Below, one piece after another: positions 7,766 to 16,346 of a stretch of DNA of 64,000 nucleotides; positions within the stretch are counted from its first letter, which is position 1, and every line of letters starts with the position of its first letter. The notes under the pieces are model-generated. The model was not told where the DNA came from, did no database searches, and worked only from the letters and a program-made list of their open reading frames with translations. Where the stretch lies: assembly GCA_036563875.1 (NCBI GenBank), contig DATCLO010000160.1, positions 11,553-75,552 on the forward strand. Reading direction: 5' to 3'. The DNA comes from ZC4RG29 sp036563875 (GTDB taxonomy: Bacteria; Bacteroidota; Bacteroidia; Cytophagales; Cyclobacteriaceae). Position numbers and translations under genes: made by a program.

Positions 7766-9433
7766 TTAGTATCCCGGATTCTGAGGGAAATCCTTGTTGG
7801 CGTTGAGGTTGAGGGCCTCCTGAGGAATCGGCCGCAGTATTTTGTTCTGACCGTCAATACCCTTGAACGGATCAGGAATGTTGCGCACGTCTTTGTTGTA
7901 CTGCATCACGCGTTCGACGAGCTTGCCTGTACGCTTCAGGTCGAACCACCGATGAAATTCGCCGATCAGTTCCCGAGCGCGTTCGTCGAGGATTTCATCC
8001 ATTGTAACCTGATCGGGTGATGTGAGTACCAGCGTTCCTGGTGTAGCTTCCGCACGCTCCTTGACGGCATTCAGGCGATCCATGGCGAGTTGTGCGTTGC
8101 CCGACTGGAAGTATGCCTCAGCAGCGATGAGGTAAGTTTCCGCCAGGCGCGCCAGATAAACATCGCGAGCGCTTGTACCTTCTCCGAATACTCCCGGCCT
8201 CGGATCATCAAATTTCCGAACATCGGGCAGCATGTTGTCAAAGTACTGTATCGGTTGCTCCCAACGGTTCACAATCGGATCGCCCGGTGCTGAGATTACT
8301 TCATAGGGGAGGATGTCGGTCTCTGCGCGGTTGACCGGGTCAGCAGCGCGCCAGGCTGTTGTGTCGGCAAGTTGCCATTTGTGCGGGAAGTAACGCAGGA
8401 TCTTTAATGAAGACTTGTCGGCGACATCGTAGAAGTCATAATAGCGAGCGTAGATCACTGTCATGAATGAACCTTCCCAGCGCAGATCGTTTTCATTGAA
8501 CAATTCGTGAACGTAGGCCGAAGGAATCAGGCTGTAGGAACGCCACGGATAACCCTGCTGCAGACCTTCTCCTCCGTGATACGGACCAAAATACGAAGCT
8601 TGGATGCTTCCCGGAATGTCTTTGTCAAGGTCAAGCGAAGCCGGGTCGTATTGAATTGAAAATAACACTTCGGAATTCTTTTCGTTGCCAGGCCAGAAAA
8701 GATCGTGAAACGACACAGTCTTCAGATCATATCCGTTGATCGCTTCATCTGCATATTGCGCCGCCTTCGAAAAATCATCTGTCGCAGCAAACGATTCATA
8801 GCCACGGGTAAGGTGGACCTTGGCGAGGTAATGGCGGATGGCACGCTTGGAAATGTGACCGAAGTCCGGAGACTCTTCCACAAGGCTTAGTGCTTCATTG
8901 AGCTCGCTGATGATGAACGAGTATATGGTTTGGGCGCTTTCACGTGTGAATTCCGTCTGGGGTGTTGTGATCGCCTCTGTTACCAGAGGAACGCCGCCGA
9001 ATGACTGTACCAAAAGGAAGTAATAGTAGGCACGCAGAAACTTGATCTCACCAGTATGGACGGGCACTGTGCTTACTTGCTCCGTCTTGTCGCTATAGTA
9101 GATTCCGACATTGCATAACTGTATGGCGTTGTAAAGCGTGCGATAGAATGTCGCCACTGCTCCTTCGCTTGAGGACAGGGTCTTGTAGGTCGTTAGCCCG
9201 GTAGGTCCGGTACCACGACCGTCAACGTACATGTCTGTCCCCGACATGAACATCCATGGCTCACTGTATACGTCGCGCAACGTTGAGTACGTCGCGTTTA
9301 CCAGGTTCTTGAACCCGGATTCGGTGGCATACAATTCATCAGCAAGCACATCAGTCTTGTTGACTTCATCGAGGTAGTCGTCGCAGTTCGACAGGATCAG
9401 GAGGCTGAATACTGCGAAAATTATCTTTTTCAT
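7766..9433 (-). CDS. SusD/RagB family nutrient-binding outer-membrane lipoprotein
   Basis: SusD-like proteins are surface lipoproteins that cap a SusC TonB-dependent pore and bind glycans or other nutrients. The 555-residue product has a lipoprotein signal with Cys17 (LLILSNC) followed by acidic residues (DDYLDE), a surface-export-type tail. The N-terminal TPR-like region (about 40-230, with RAYYYFLLVQSFGGVPLVTE near 130-150) and the C-terminal region with RLAETYLIAAEAYF and ERARELIGEFHRWFDLKRTG are signature stretches of the family. The gene lies 18 bp downstream of the SusC gene, as expected for the pair. With a pectate lyase in the same block, a pectic oligosaccharide is a reasonable ligand (inference). 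Confidence 0.95.
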   Translation of the reverse strand: MKKIIFAVFSLLILSNCDDYLDEVNKTDVLADELYATESGFKNLVNATYSTLRDVYSEPWMFMSGTDMYVDGRGTGPTGLTTYKTLSSSEGAVATFYRTLYNAIQLCNVGIYYSDKTEQVSTVPVHTGEIKFLRAYYYFLLVQSFGGVPLVTEAITTPQTEFTRESAQTIYSFIISELNEALSLVEESPDFGHISKRAIRHYLAKVHLTRGYESFAATDDFSKAAQYADEAINGYDLKTVSFHDLFWPGNEKNSEVLFSIQYDPASLDLDKDIPGSIQASYFGPYHGGEGLQQGYPWRSYSLIPSAYVHELFNENDLRWEGSFMTVIYARYYDFYDVADKSSLKILRYFPHKWQLADTTAWRAADPVNRAETDILPYEVISAPGDPIVNRWEQPIQYFDNMLPDVRKFDDPRPGVFGEGTSARDVYLARLAETYLIAAEAYFQSGNAQLAMDRLNAVKERAEATPGTLVLTSPDQVTMDEILDERARELIGEFHRWFDLKRTGKLVERVMQYNKDVRNIPDPFKGIDGQNKILRPIPQEALNLNANKDFPQNPGY

Positions 9434-9451
9434 TGCTTCTCGATTTAGGAG

Positions 9452-12400
9452 TTAGAACTTCAGATTTACACCGAACTGATACGTGATTGAACTTAGCCCT
9501 CCATTACTGAGGCTGGCATCGGCCCATTCCGGATCGAATCCGTCATAGTCGGTGAACACGAATGGATTGAGAATGTTGGCGTATACCCTCAGACTCCGTA
9601 TTCCGATCTGACTGACCAGTGCAGAAGGGAAGGTGTAACCGAGCGTTATGTTCTTGATCTTCGTGAAGCTTGCATCACGATAATATCCGACTTGCGAATT
9701 CCTCCAGTAGATGCCTGCGTTCTTCGGTTGCGGATAAAAGTTGACGTGGCGTGTCGGTGTGACAGGGTTTTCCTGCATGTACCAGTCGATGTTAAGCTTG
9801 GCCCTTCCCCTGTCTTCGTGATTTGTGTACTCAGCGTGGAAGGGACTGTACACAAAGACACCCTGGCGCGTGATCAAGGATGCGCTCAGATCGAAGTTCC
9901 GGAACGTTATCGTGGTTGTGAAGCCTCCGGTCCAGTCTGGAAGTTTCGAACCCAGCATTCGTTTATCGTCTTCATTGATGATGCCGTTGTTGTCGAAATC
10001 GACAACACGACCCTGCCCTTCAGACTGACCATATGCGGTAGCCAGATCCGTTTCATCCGCCTGCCATACACCATCCATTACCCAGTTGTAGTAACTGTTC
10101 AAAGGATAGCCAACCCGAATCAGATCGTCTGCAGAATAGCCATCGTTTGCGTCTTTGTAGATTTCGTTTGTGTCCTCATACAGTGCGGTGACCTCGTTGT
10201 TGTTTTTCGAGAAGTTGAACGAGGTTGTCCAGGTCACTGCATCGGTGGAAATATTTATCGTGGTGAGGCTGATTTCAAAACCTTTGTTGGTCACTTCGCC
10301 GATATTCTGAAATACCGTCCCGTATCCTGTTTCAAGAGGCAGTTGCCGTTCGATGATGAGGTCTTTGGATACTTTATTGTATACATCGAACGTTCCGATT
10401 ACTCTTGATTGGAGCAGCGCGAAGTCCAAACCGAAGTCCAGCTCGCTGGTGCGTTCCCATGTGAGGTTTGAATTCGCGATACCATCAACACGTATGCCGT
10501 TGGCGCTGCTGCCACCAAAATCGTAGAATACGCCGGTCCCTGCTGTGGCGAGCGTTGCATAAGGATCTACCACCTTGTTACCCGTAAAACCATAGCTGAC
10601 ACGTAGCTTCAGCTCGTCAAGGAATGACGCGTTGTCCAGGAAAGATTCTTCCGACACACGCCATCCAATGGCAGCCGAGGGGAAGCTTGCCCACTTGTTG
10701 CCTTCAGCAAGCACGGACGCACCGTCCCAGCGATTGGACAAGGTCACGAGATACTTGTCCATGAAAGAGTAGTTCAGACGTAACGCGTATGAGAGAATAG
10801 TTTCCCTGGTGTAGCCACCAGCGACTTGCAAGGTGGACAAATCACCACCGGATCCTACATTGTAAAAACTCTTGGCACTCATGTCCATTCTATCCTGTGC
10901 GACATAGCTGAAATCGCGCCGGAACATGTTCATGGCGAAAAGTCCCATGAAGTTGAACGAGTGATCTTGAACTTGTTTGTTTACAGACACCTGGTTGTCC
11001 CAAACGTAGGAGAAGTCTTCCGTGTCCGTCATTTCGCCGCGAGGCTGTCCCCCTACTCTTCCTTCAGAATCGGTGCCAAGGAAGACTCCTTCGCGACGGA
11101 AGCGATAGCGCGGCGCGAACGTCGACCTGAGTGCCAGCCATGATACGGGAGCATATTGCAGGTAGACGTTACCTATTGCGTTGAAGGTCTTTGTCTCCTG
11201 ATTGGCGTTGGCCATGTCCACCAGCGGATTGACAGAACTCGTGAAGTTGATGTGATACTGGTTTGTCGTGCCATCGACGAGGTCTTTCCCGGGTTGAATG
11301 ATGATCTCACCATCTTCCGTGTTGTAAGGACTCATGAGGGGGTTCATCCTGAATGCATTAACCATGGCGTTGGGTGCGCCTTCCTGGAGGTCAATAAGCG
11401 CCAGGTTCAGGTTGATGCCCCCCGACCACTTGTCATTGATCTGGTGATTGATACTTGTCTTGAAGTTGTATCGCTTATATTTTTCGCGGATCACATTGCC
11501 TTCTTCTTCCTGATAGCCAACTCCAAAATTGTAGCCCATCTTTTCACCTGACCCTGACAGCGATATCCAATGGTTTGCCTGCTGTCCGTCGCGTGTTACG
11601 AGCGATGGCCAGTCGGTAAAGTCATTCTCGTCAAGACGGCGTTGCATTTCTTCACTGTCGACATTGAATCCCGGGTCGTTGGGGACGGGATTTCCGCGGG
11701 TGATAGCTTCGCTGATGTAAGCATCCTGACGCCAGTTCATCCAGGTATCGCCATCCATGAACTCGGGAAGTCGCGCTACTTTTCGCACGCCGTAATAACC
11801 GTCATACGATATGACAGCCCGATCGCGAACACTGGAGCCTTGCTTCGTTGTCACGAGCACTACACCGTAAGCGCCGCGAGATCCGTATATCGCTGTTGAG
11901 GATGCGTCCTTAAGGATATCGATACGTTCAATGTCCTGAGGGTTGAGGAATTCAATGCCATCGGTGATCACGCCGTCTACAACGTAGAGAGGACGTCCAC
12001 CTTCAATGGATTGCTGACCGCGTATCTGAACGTTAAAGCCTGATCCTGCACGACCCGATGCATTGGAAATGTCGACGCCGGCAACTTGTCCCTGCATTGC
12101 CTCGAGCGGATTGAGCGCACCGCGCTGAACGAGTGCGTCATTATCAATGACCGCAACTGATCCCGTGAGGTCTTTCTTCTCAATGGTACCGTAGCCCACA
12201 ACCACAACTTCCGACAACTGCTGCGCGTCCTGGGTGAGCGCAATGTCGATGACCGAACGAGAGTTGATGGGTACTTCCTGTGTCGTGTATCCGATGAAGG
12301 AGAAGACGAGTACAGAGTTTTCATCTGGTGCGTTCAACGAATAGCGGCCATCGCTGTCAGACGTTGTACCTGTACTGGTTCCCTTGACGAGCACGTTAAC

Positions 12401-12931
12401 GCCGGGAATCGGATTGCCGTCAGCAGCGTCTGTAATCCGGCCTGAAACCTGGAACACGGGAACGGTTCGCAGATTCGCTTGACGGCGCGGAATAATAAGA
12501 TTCAGATTCTCGGTGGAAGGAGTTGCACGTAATGGTTGCAGGACACCCTGATCAGGGCCCGCGGAGGCTTTCAACTTACCAGAAACGCCAGGTTCAATGA
12601 GGTAAAAGCGATCGCCGAGCTTCCTGTAGACCAGATTCAGCGGCGTCAGGAGATTGTCCAGGGCTTCTTCAACAGAAGCGGCCTCCAGATCCTTTGCTGG
12701 CACCGACTTATTCTCGACCACATGATCGAGGTAGCCGAAGCGCACGTTGAATTTTGCCTCCAGCTCCTTAAGCATTCGCTTCAGCGATTTTTGCGCTACC
12801 GTCGGCGAAGTGGGACCATCCACGGCATAGGCCTTTGCGTCGGCCCACTCCTGGGCATTGGCAGGGGTCTGCACAAAGCAAAGCAGGAGAATGGATAGCG
12901 AGTAGCTTAACCATTGTAGTAACCTTTTCAT
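9452..12931 (-). CDS. SusC/RagA family TonB-linked outer-membrane protein with N-terminal STN domain
   Basis: This 1159-residue TonB-dependent transporter imports oligosaccharides with its SusD partner. From the ATG at 12931 it shows a signal peptide (1-27, ending PANAQ), an STN (secretin/TonB short N-terminal) domain near 45-115, a CarboxypepD_reg-like domain (VSGRITDAADGNPIPGVNVL), the region LSEVVVVGYGTIEKKDLTG typical of SusC proteins, a plug with ASGRAGSGFNVQIRGQQS, and a long beta-barrel ending in YQFGVNLKF. The STN domain is the part that talks to a FecR-type anti-sigma factor, and a FecR gene and ECF sigma gene lie directly upstream. An earlier ATG at 12979 overlaps the FecR gene and precedes the signal peptide, so 12931 is preferred. 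Confidence 0.95.
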   Translation of the reverse strand: MKRLLQWLSYSLSILLLCFVQTPANAQEWADAKAYAVDGPTSPTVAQKSLKRMLKELEAKFNVRFGYLDHVVENKSVPAKDLEAASVEEALDNLLTPLNLVYRKLGDRFYLIEPGVSGKLKASAGPDQGVLQPLRATPSTENLNLIIPRRQANLRTVPVFQVSGRITDAADGNPIPGVNVLVKGTSTGTTSDSDGRYSLNAPDENSVLVFSFIGYTTQEVPINSRSVIDIALTQDAQQLSEVVVVGYGTIEKKDLTGSVAVIDNDALVQRGALNPLEAMQGQVAGVDISNASGRAGSGFNVQIRGQQSIEGGRPLYVVDGVITDGIEFLNPQDIERIDILKDASSTAIYGSRGAYGVVLVTTKQGSSVRDRAVISYDGYYGVRKVARLPEFMDGDTWMNWRQDAYISEAITRGNPVPNDPGFNVDSEEMQRRLDENDFTDWPSLVTRDGQQANHWISLSGSGEKMGYNFGVGYQEEEGNVIREKYKRYNFKTSINHQINDKWSGGINLNLALIDLQEGAPNAMVNAFRMNPLMSPYNTEDGEIIIQPGKDLVDGTTNQYHINFTSSVNPLVDMANANQETKTFNAIGNVYLQYAPVSWLALRSTFAPRYRFRREGVFLGTDSEGRVGGQPRGEMTDTEDFSYVWDNQVSVNKQVQDHSFNFMGLFAMNMFRRDFSYVAQDRMDMSAKSFYNVGSGGDLSTLQVAGGYTRETILSYALRLNYSFMDKYLVTLSNRWDGASVLAEGNKWASFPSAAIGWRVSEESFLDNASFLDELKLRVSYGFTGNKVVDPYATLATAGTGVFYDFGGSSANGIRVDGIANSNLTWERTSELDFGLDFALLQSRVIGTFDVYNKVSKDLIIERQLPLETGYGTVFQNIGEVTNKGFEISLTTINISTDAVTWTTSFNFSKNNNEVTALYEDTNEIYKDANDGYSADDLIRVGYPLNSYYNWVMDGVWQADETDLATAYGQSEGQGRVVDFDNNGIINEDDKRMLGSKLPDWTGGFTTTITFRNFDLSASLITRQGVFVYSPFHAEYTNHEDRGRAKLNIDWYMQENPVTPTRHVNFYPQPKNAGIYWRNSQVGYYRDASFTKIKNITLGYTFPSALVSQIGIRSLRVYANILNPFVFTDYDGFDPEWADASLSNGGLSSITYQFGVNLKF

Positions 12932-12968
12932 AAGGGTGGGGTTTACGTGTTTAAGTTGGTTATCGTAT

Positions 12969-13997
12969 TCAATGTTCACCTCCGCCCCGCGCGGAGATTA
13001 CGATCGCTTCATCACCTTTGCTGAAGTCCACTCCGTATGTTTCGGAGAGAACATACAATACTGTATCAAGATCCACTGTCGGTATCGTACCGGTGAACGT
13101 CACATCTTCCAACTCACCGACGTGGTTCACGACATCGTATCCGTAGTTGTCTTCCAGAATCTGCATGATGTCCTTCAATGTGGATTGCTGGAAGATCAGT
13201 TGATTGGAAGTCCAGGACGTGTACAGCTTTGGATTTACCTGTCGCGTAATAAAATCATCCTGTCCTTCCGACAGCTCGGCAAGTTCTCCCGGCTCCATCG
13301 TAATGGCCTTTTCCTTCGCATCATCGCTGGTCAGTCGTACCCGACCGGTGTTGAGCACGACTTGCGTCTTCCCCCTCCTGTTCAACACATTGAATGTGGT
13401 ACCTAGTACCTCCACGTTCACATTCCCGGTGTGAACGAGAAACTTCTGTGATGTTTCTGATTTCGTCACTTCAAAGAATGCCTCTCCGTTCAGCCATACT
13501 TCACGATGTTCGTCTGTGTCCCATGCAGGTGCGTAGCGGAGCGTAGACCGGGCGTTAAGGGTAACAACGGACTGATCAGGCAGGACCAATCGCTTTCTTT
13601 CACCGTACCCGGTGTGAACCATCACGTGGTCGGCTGTTTGCATCAGGTAGAAAGCTGTCCCGGAAACCACGGCGATAAATAATGTCGCGGCCACCGCAAG
13701 CCAGCGCGGGTTTACTGCCCTAGTGGATCGTGTGGTGTTGTCCGCGACTTCTTCGCGGATTGAAGTACGGATTCGATTAAGGATAGCTTCAGCGGGGATA
13801 GCTTCGGGCGGTGTTTTTCTGAAGTCCACAGCCAGTACCAGCTTTCTTGCCTCAAGCACCAGGTGCTTTCGGTCGGGGTGAAGGATCATCCACTGCTCCC
13901 AAAACTGGTCTGCCTCGGATGTCGGCTGCTTTACCCACGACAGGAAAAAGTCATCCTGAATAAAATCCGCAACGGTAAATTCCTCGTAGCGTCTCAT
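12969..13997 (-). CDS. FecR family anti-sigma factor
   Basis: FecR proteins are inner-membrane anti-sigma factors that relay the occupancy state of a TonB transporter to an ECF sigma factor. The 342-residue product has a cytoplasmic N-terminal domain (1-95), one transmembrane helix (about 98-119, WLAVAATLFIAVVSGTAFYL), a FecR domain (about 125-225, with GYGERKRLVLPDQSVVTLNA and GEAFFEVTKS) and a C-terminal DUF4974-like domain (about 265-335, LIFQQSTLKDIMQILEDNYG). It lies between the sigma gene (99 bp upstream) and the STN-SusC gene (37 bp downstream), the usual trans-envelope order. Confidence 0.93.
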   Translation of the reverse strand: MRRYEEFTVADFIQDDFFLSWVKQPTSEADQFWEQWMILHPDRKHLVLEARKLVLAVDFRKTPPEAIPAEAILNRIRTSIREEVADNTTRSTRAVNPRWLAVAATLFIAVVSGTAFYLMQTADHVMVHTGYGERKRLVLPDQSVVTLNARSTLRYAPAWDTDEHREVWLNGEAFFEVTKSETSQKFLVHTGNVNVEVLGTTFNVLNRRGKTQVVLNTGRVRLTSDDAKEKAITMEPGELAELSEGQDDFITRQVNPKLYTSWTSNQLIFQQSTLKDIMQILEDNYGYDVVNHVGELEDVTFTGTIPTVDLDTVLYVLSETYGVDFSKGDEAIVISARGGGEH

Positions 13998-14096
13998 GAA
14001 ATGAACGGAGTAATTGATTCGTATCTATAAGGGCCGACCCATGCCCTTTTTTATCCCATGGCTGTTGGGATTTTTTTGGGAAATTTTTTCGAGGGG

Positions 14097-14657
14097 CTAT
14101 ACCCTTAGGGCCTCCTTCAGCGATCCCAGGGCCCGGTACATGAGTTTGTACACGGATCGCGTCGAGATGGTCATGAGTTCGGCGATTTCTTCGTAGGTCA
14201 GGCCATCATAAAAGCGCAGAACGATCGCCTGTTTTTCTCGGGGTGAAAGGCCGTCGATACCTTTCTGAAGGCCGGGGAGTTCTTCGGCAGGGGCATCTGA
14301 TTCCGAATTCAGGGCCGCGGGGTTGATGAGAAGTTCGATGTCGTATTGGTCGCCGGAATTCTTTTGAGCGATTCGGCCATTCCTGCGGAGATTTTTCATT
14401 AAGCGGTTACGGAAGCTCTTTAGCAGGTAGAACTTCAACCGCTGTACCGGCTTATATCGACTCCGCTGCCGCCACAGCTCTACAAAGAGATCGTGTATGC
14501 TGTCTTCGATCAGTTGCTTGTCGTCCGTGAGCCTTTCCCCATAGTGGTACAGATCGGCGACATACATTTTGTAGAGGGCAGTAAATGCGAGCTCACTTCC
14601 GTTCCGGAACTCATCCCAGATTTGTTCCGGATTCCAGTCGCTGGCAGGGCGACCCAT
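14097..14657 (-). CDS. RNA polymerase ECF sigma factor, sigma-70 family
   Basis: The product from ATG 14657 is 186 residues, typical for Bacteroidota SusC-linked ECF sigmas. Region 2 spans about 24-92 (AFTALYKMYVADLYHYG, IEDSIHDLFVELWRQR) and region 4 about 130-182 with a helix-turn-helix (LTYEEIAELMTISTRSVYKLM). It should direct transcription of the SusCD genes when released by the FecR protein encoded next to it. The ORF stays open upstream; a start at 14699 would add 14 residues and overlap the end of the pectate lyase gene. Either way the sigma gene is packed against the lyase gene, suggesting co-transcription. Confidence 0.9.
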   Translation of the reverse strand: MGRPASDWNPEQIWDEFRNGSELAFTALYKMYVADLYHYGERLTDDKQLIEDSIHDLFVELWRQRSRYKPVQRLKFYLLKSFRNRLMKNLRRNGRIAQKNSGDQYDIELLINPAALNSESDAPAEELPGLQKGIDGLSPREKQAIVLRFYDGLTYEEIAELMTISTRSVYKLMYRALGSLKEALRV

Positions 14658-14689
14658 TGCCGCTACCGGAGGGCTTCGATGCGGGAGGT

Positions 14690-16027
14690 TTACTTCCATA
14701 CCTTGCTGGCAAGATGGTTGAGATATACTTCCAGGTTGGTGTACCCACCTGAGGTTGTCATCTGCGCATCGTGCGCATAGTCTGACCGTAAGCCCATCTT
14801 CTTTTCCCATTCATCGGGCATGCCGTCGCGGTCTGTGTCCGTAGCCACCTTGCCTGGCCGGAGATCGGGCCACCCCCCGACATCATGCTGGGAATCGATA
14901 ATGCCTTTGTGTTCACATCCAAAGCGCGCAGTCCCAGTGCGCACTTCTTCGACAACGCGCGCGTCCGCACGATCACGATGATCGCTCGCGCCCGCATGAT
15001 CCAGCACCAAGTCGAGTGCCTCTTGTGCGTTGAGTGTATTTACCGGGGTGACCTGAAAGGGCGCGTTTGCTATCACGGAATCAGGGTGGTCGCATGCAAC
15101 GCCTTTTCGGTTGTCTTGCGTGACCTCTGCGTTACCCTCTACGATGTTACCAGCCACATAGAATTTTCCATACGGTTGATAGGGTTGGATAATGCGGCTG
15201 CGTACATCCCTTGGCGTGGCTGGGCCAGGTTTGTAATAATTGTTGATGATATTATGTTGACCACGCTCACCTGCATAAGAGGAGTTGCTCATCCAATTGT
15301 AGATGACGTTGTTTCGGAAGTCGACGAGTTCCTTTTCCGGCTGGCCGTGATAGCGCGCGCCGCAGAATCTCGGAAGTCTGCTGTTGTGGTGTGCGAGGAG
15401 GTTGTGATGAAACGATGCGCCCATGCCGCCCCAAATTCCGCCGTATCCATGGTCGCCTTTGCTATGGACCGAGTGATTAAGGCTTTCGCTGATGATCGAC
15501 CATTGCAGGGTGAAGTTCGTGTTGTCGTAAAACGTCGCGCACTCGTCGGTTGCCCAGCTCATCGAGCAGTGATCGATAATGATGTCGCGATGGCCGATAG
15601 CTGTGAGGGCGTCGCCTTCGCGACCGCTTTTGTCGCCAAGCCTGAATCGAAGGAATCGAATGATGACATTGTCGGCGTCAATGATAAATGGGTAGTTGCT
15701 GATACACACGCCATCGCCTGGTGCAGACTGTCCTGCGATCGTCACGTTGCCTTCACGCAGGACGAGGGGAGATTCAAGTGCAATGGTGCCGGTTATTTCA
15801 AATACAATCGTGCGAGGTCCTGGTGTTTGAATTGCCTCGCGCAAACTGCCTGGTCCTCCGTCGTTGAGGTTTGTTACGATCAGCGTCTTGCCGCCGCGCC
15901 CACCGGATGTGTACATGCCGAAGCCTTCGGCGCCCGGAAAGGCGGGCAGTTTGCCGTCTGCCGCTGCTCCAACTGGTTGGAGCAGCAAGGATTGTAGCGT
16001 CAGCAGTATCGGCATGGCAGCCGGCAT
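14690..16027 (-). CDS. Secreted pectate lyase-like polysaccharide lyase (right-handed beta-helix)
   Basis: The 445-residue product resembles Bacteroidota pectate lyases of the PL1 type, which cleave polygalacturonate by beta-elimination. Residues 1-22 look like a signal peptide. Family stretches include AFPGAEGFGMYTSGGRGGK (29-47), NLNDGGPGSLREAI (53-66), the beta-helix segment DIIIDHCSMSWATDE (148-162) and FHHNLLAHHNSRLPR (206-220). A DTDRDGMPDEWE motif near the C-terminus resembles a calcium-binding loop. The frame stays open to 16168, but the start at 16027 gives a signal peptide and leaves the operator-like sites outside the gene. It is the only polysaccharide-cleaving enzyme in this block and sits at its head. 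Confidence 0.85.
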   Translation of the reverse strand: MPAAMPILLTLQSLLLQPVGAAADGKLPAFPGAEGFGMYTSGGRGGKTLIVTNLNDGGPGSLREAIQTPGPRTIVFEITGTIALESPLVLREGNVTIAGQSAPGDGVCISNYPFIIDADNVIIRFLRFRLGDKSGREGDALTAIGHRDIIIDHCSMSWATDECATFYDNTNFTLQWSIISESLNHSVHSKGDHGYGGIWGGMGASFHHNLLAHHNSRLPRFCGARYHGQPEKELVDFRNNVIYNWMSNSSYAGERGQHNIINNYYKPGPATPRDVRSRIIQPYQPYGKFYVAGNIVEGNAEVTQDNRKGVACDHPDSVIANAPFQVTPVNTLNAQEALDLVLDHAGASDHRDRADARVVEEVRTGTARFGCEHKGIIDSQHDVGGWPDLRPGKVATDTDRDGMPDEWEKKMGLRSDYAHDAQMTTSGGYTNLEVYLNHLASKVWK

Positions 16028-16062
16028 GATGAGGGGGTTTGCTGTCGAGATGCGACATCGGA

Positions 16063-16080
16063 TGCGCAATCGATTGCATA
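16063..16080. promoter_or_regulatory. LacI-family operator-like palindrome, site 1
   Basis: The sequence TGCGCAATCGATTGCATA contains a perfect 12-bp palindrome GCAATCGATTGC (16066-16077) with the central CG step typical of LacI/GalR-family operators. It lies 36 bp upstream of the chosen lyase start. A second site with 15 of 18 identical bases occurs 99 bp further upstream. Confidence 0.55.
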
Positions 16081-16161
16081 ATATTGCCTTTATCGGGAAT
16101 TCACAAGGATTTTGTGGGAAAAGGTTTGACGTTGGAACATGGATCGGGCAGAGCGATGTAG

Positions 16162-16179
16162 TGCGCAACCGATTACACA
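16162..16179. promoter_or_regulatory. LacI-family operator-like palindrome, site 2
   Basis: TGCGCAACCGATTACACA matches site 1 at 15 of 18 positions; its core GCAACCGATTAC (16165-16176) is an imperfect palindrome. The spacing of 99 bp to site 1 would suit looping by a tetrameric LacI-type regulator. No lacI-type gene is in the window. Confidence 0.45.
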
Positions 16180-16226
16180 GCCTAATCGGTCATTGCCTGC
16201 TTTGACAGCGCAGGCCCTTTAATTCC

Positions 16227-16346
16227 CTAAGGGCATCCAGCGCGCGGCTCCAGCCTTCGAATAAGTTCGTCGTAATCCAACACCTTCACGGGTAAATCGG
16301 GACCCGCGCGTAAGACCTTCTTGTGAACAAGGGCGCGAGAGGGATT
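16227..16346 (-). pseudogene. Possible 3' remnant of a gene
   Basis: Reading leftward, the open segment ends at a TAG at 16227-16229 and encodes a tail containing LVHKKVLRAGPDLPVKVLDY and DELIRRLEP. This looks like normal coding sequence with balanced codon use. Its upstream continuation in the same frame runs antiparallel in character to the thioredoxin-fold gene end and has no plausible start. It may be the truncated 3' end of a lost gene, left by a deletion next to the thioredoxin-fold gene. It could also be chance; no family was recognised. Confidence 0.2.

Larger units (their letters stand above)
16028..16344. other. Gene-free region upstream of the pectate lyase
   Basis: This is the only stretch above 300 bp without a confident gene. 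It carries two related LacI-type operator-like palindromes (listed separately) and, towards its right end on the minus strand, a short open segment that may be a gene remnant (listed separately). No clear TAnnTTTG box was found for the lyase gene. Confidence 0.5.

Noticed and set aside
9692..10408. 238-codon open frame on the + strand
   Set aside because: Antisense to the SusC barrel region; no start context or domain-like segment.
12932..12979. Upstream start for the SusC gene at 12979
   Set aside because: It would overlap the end of the FecR gene and put 16 residues before an evident signal peptide.
14053..14077. Hairpin ATCCCA/TGGGAT followed by seven T on the + strand
   Set aside because: No + strand gene lies upstream that it could terminate; on the minus strand, where sigma and FecR are read, it has no T tail. 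Probably chance or a weak structure in the sigma-FecR leader.
14885..15997. 370-codon open frame on the + strand
   Set aside because: It is fully antisense to the pectate lyase, whose motifs are clear on the other strand; the product is rich in Cys, Val and Arg with no domain-like pattern.
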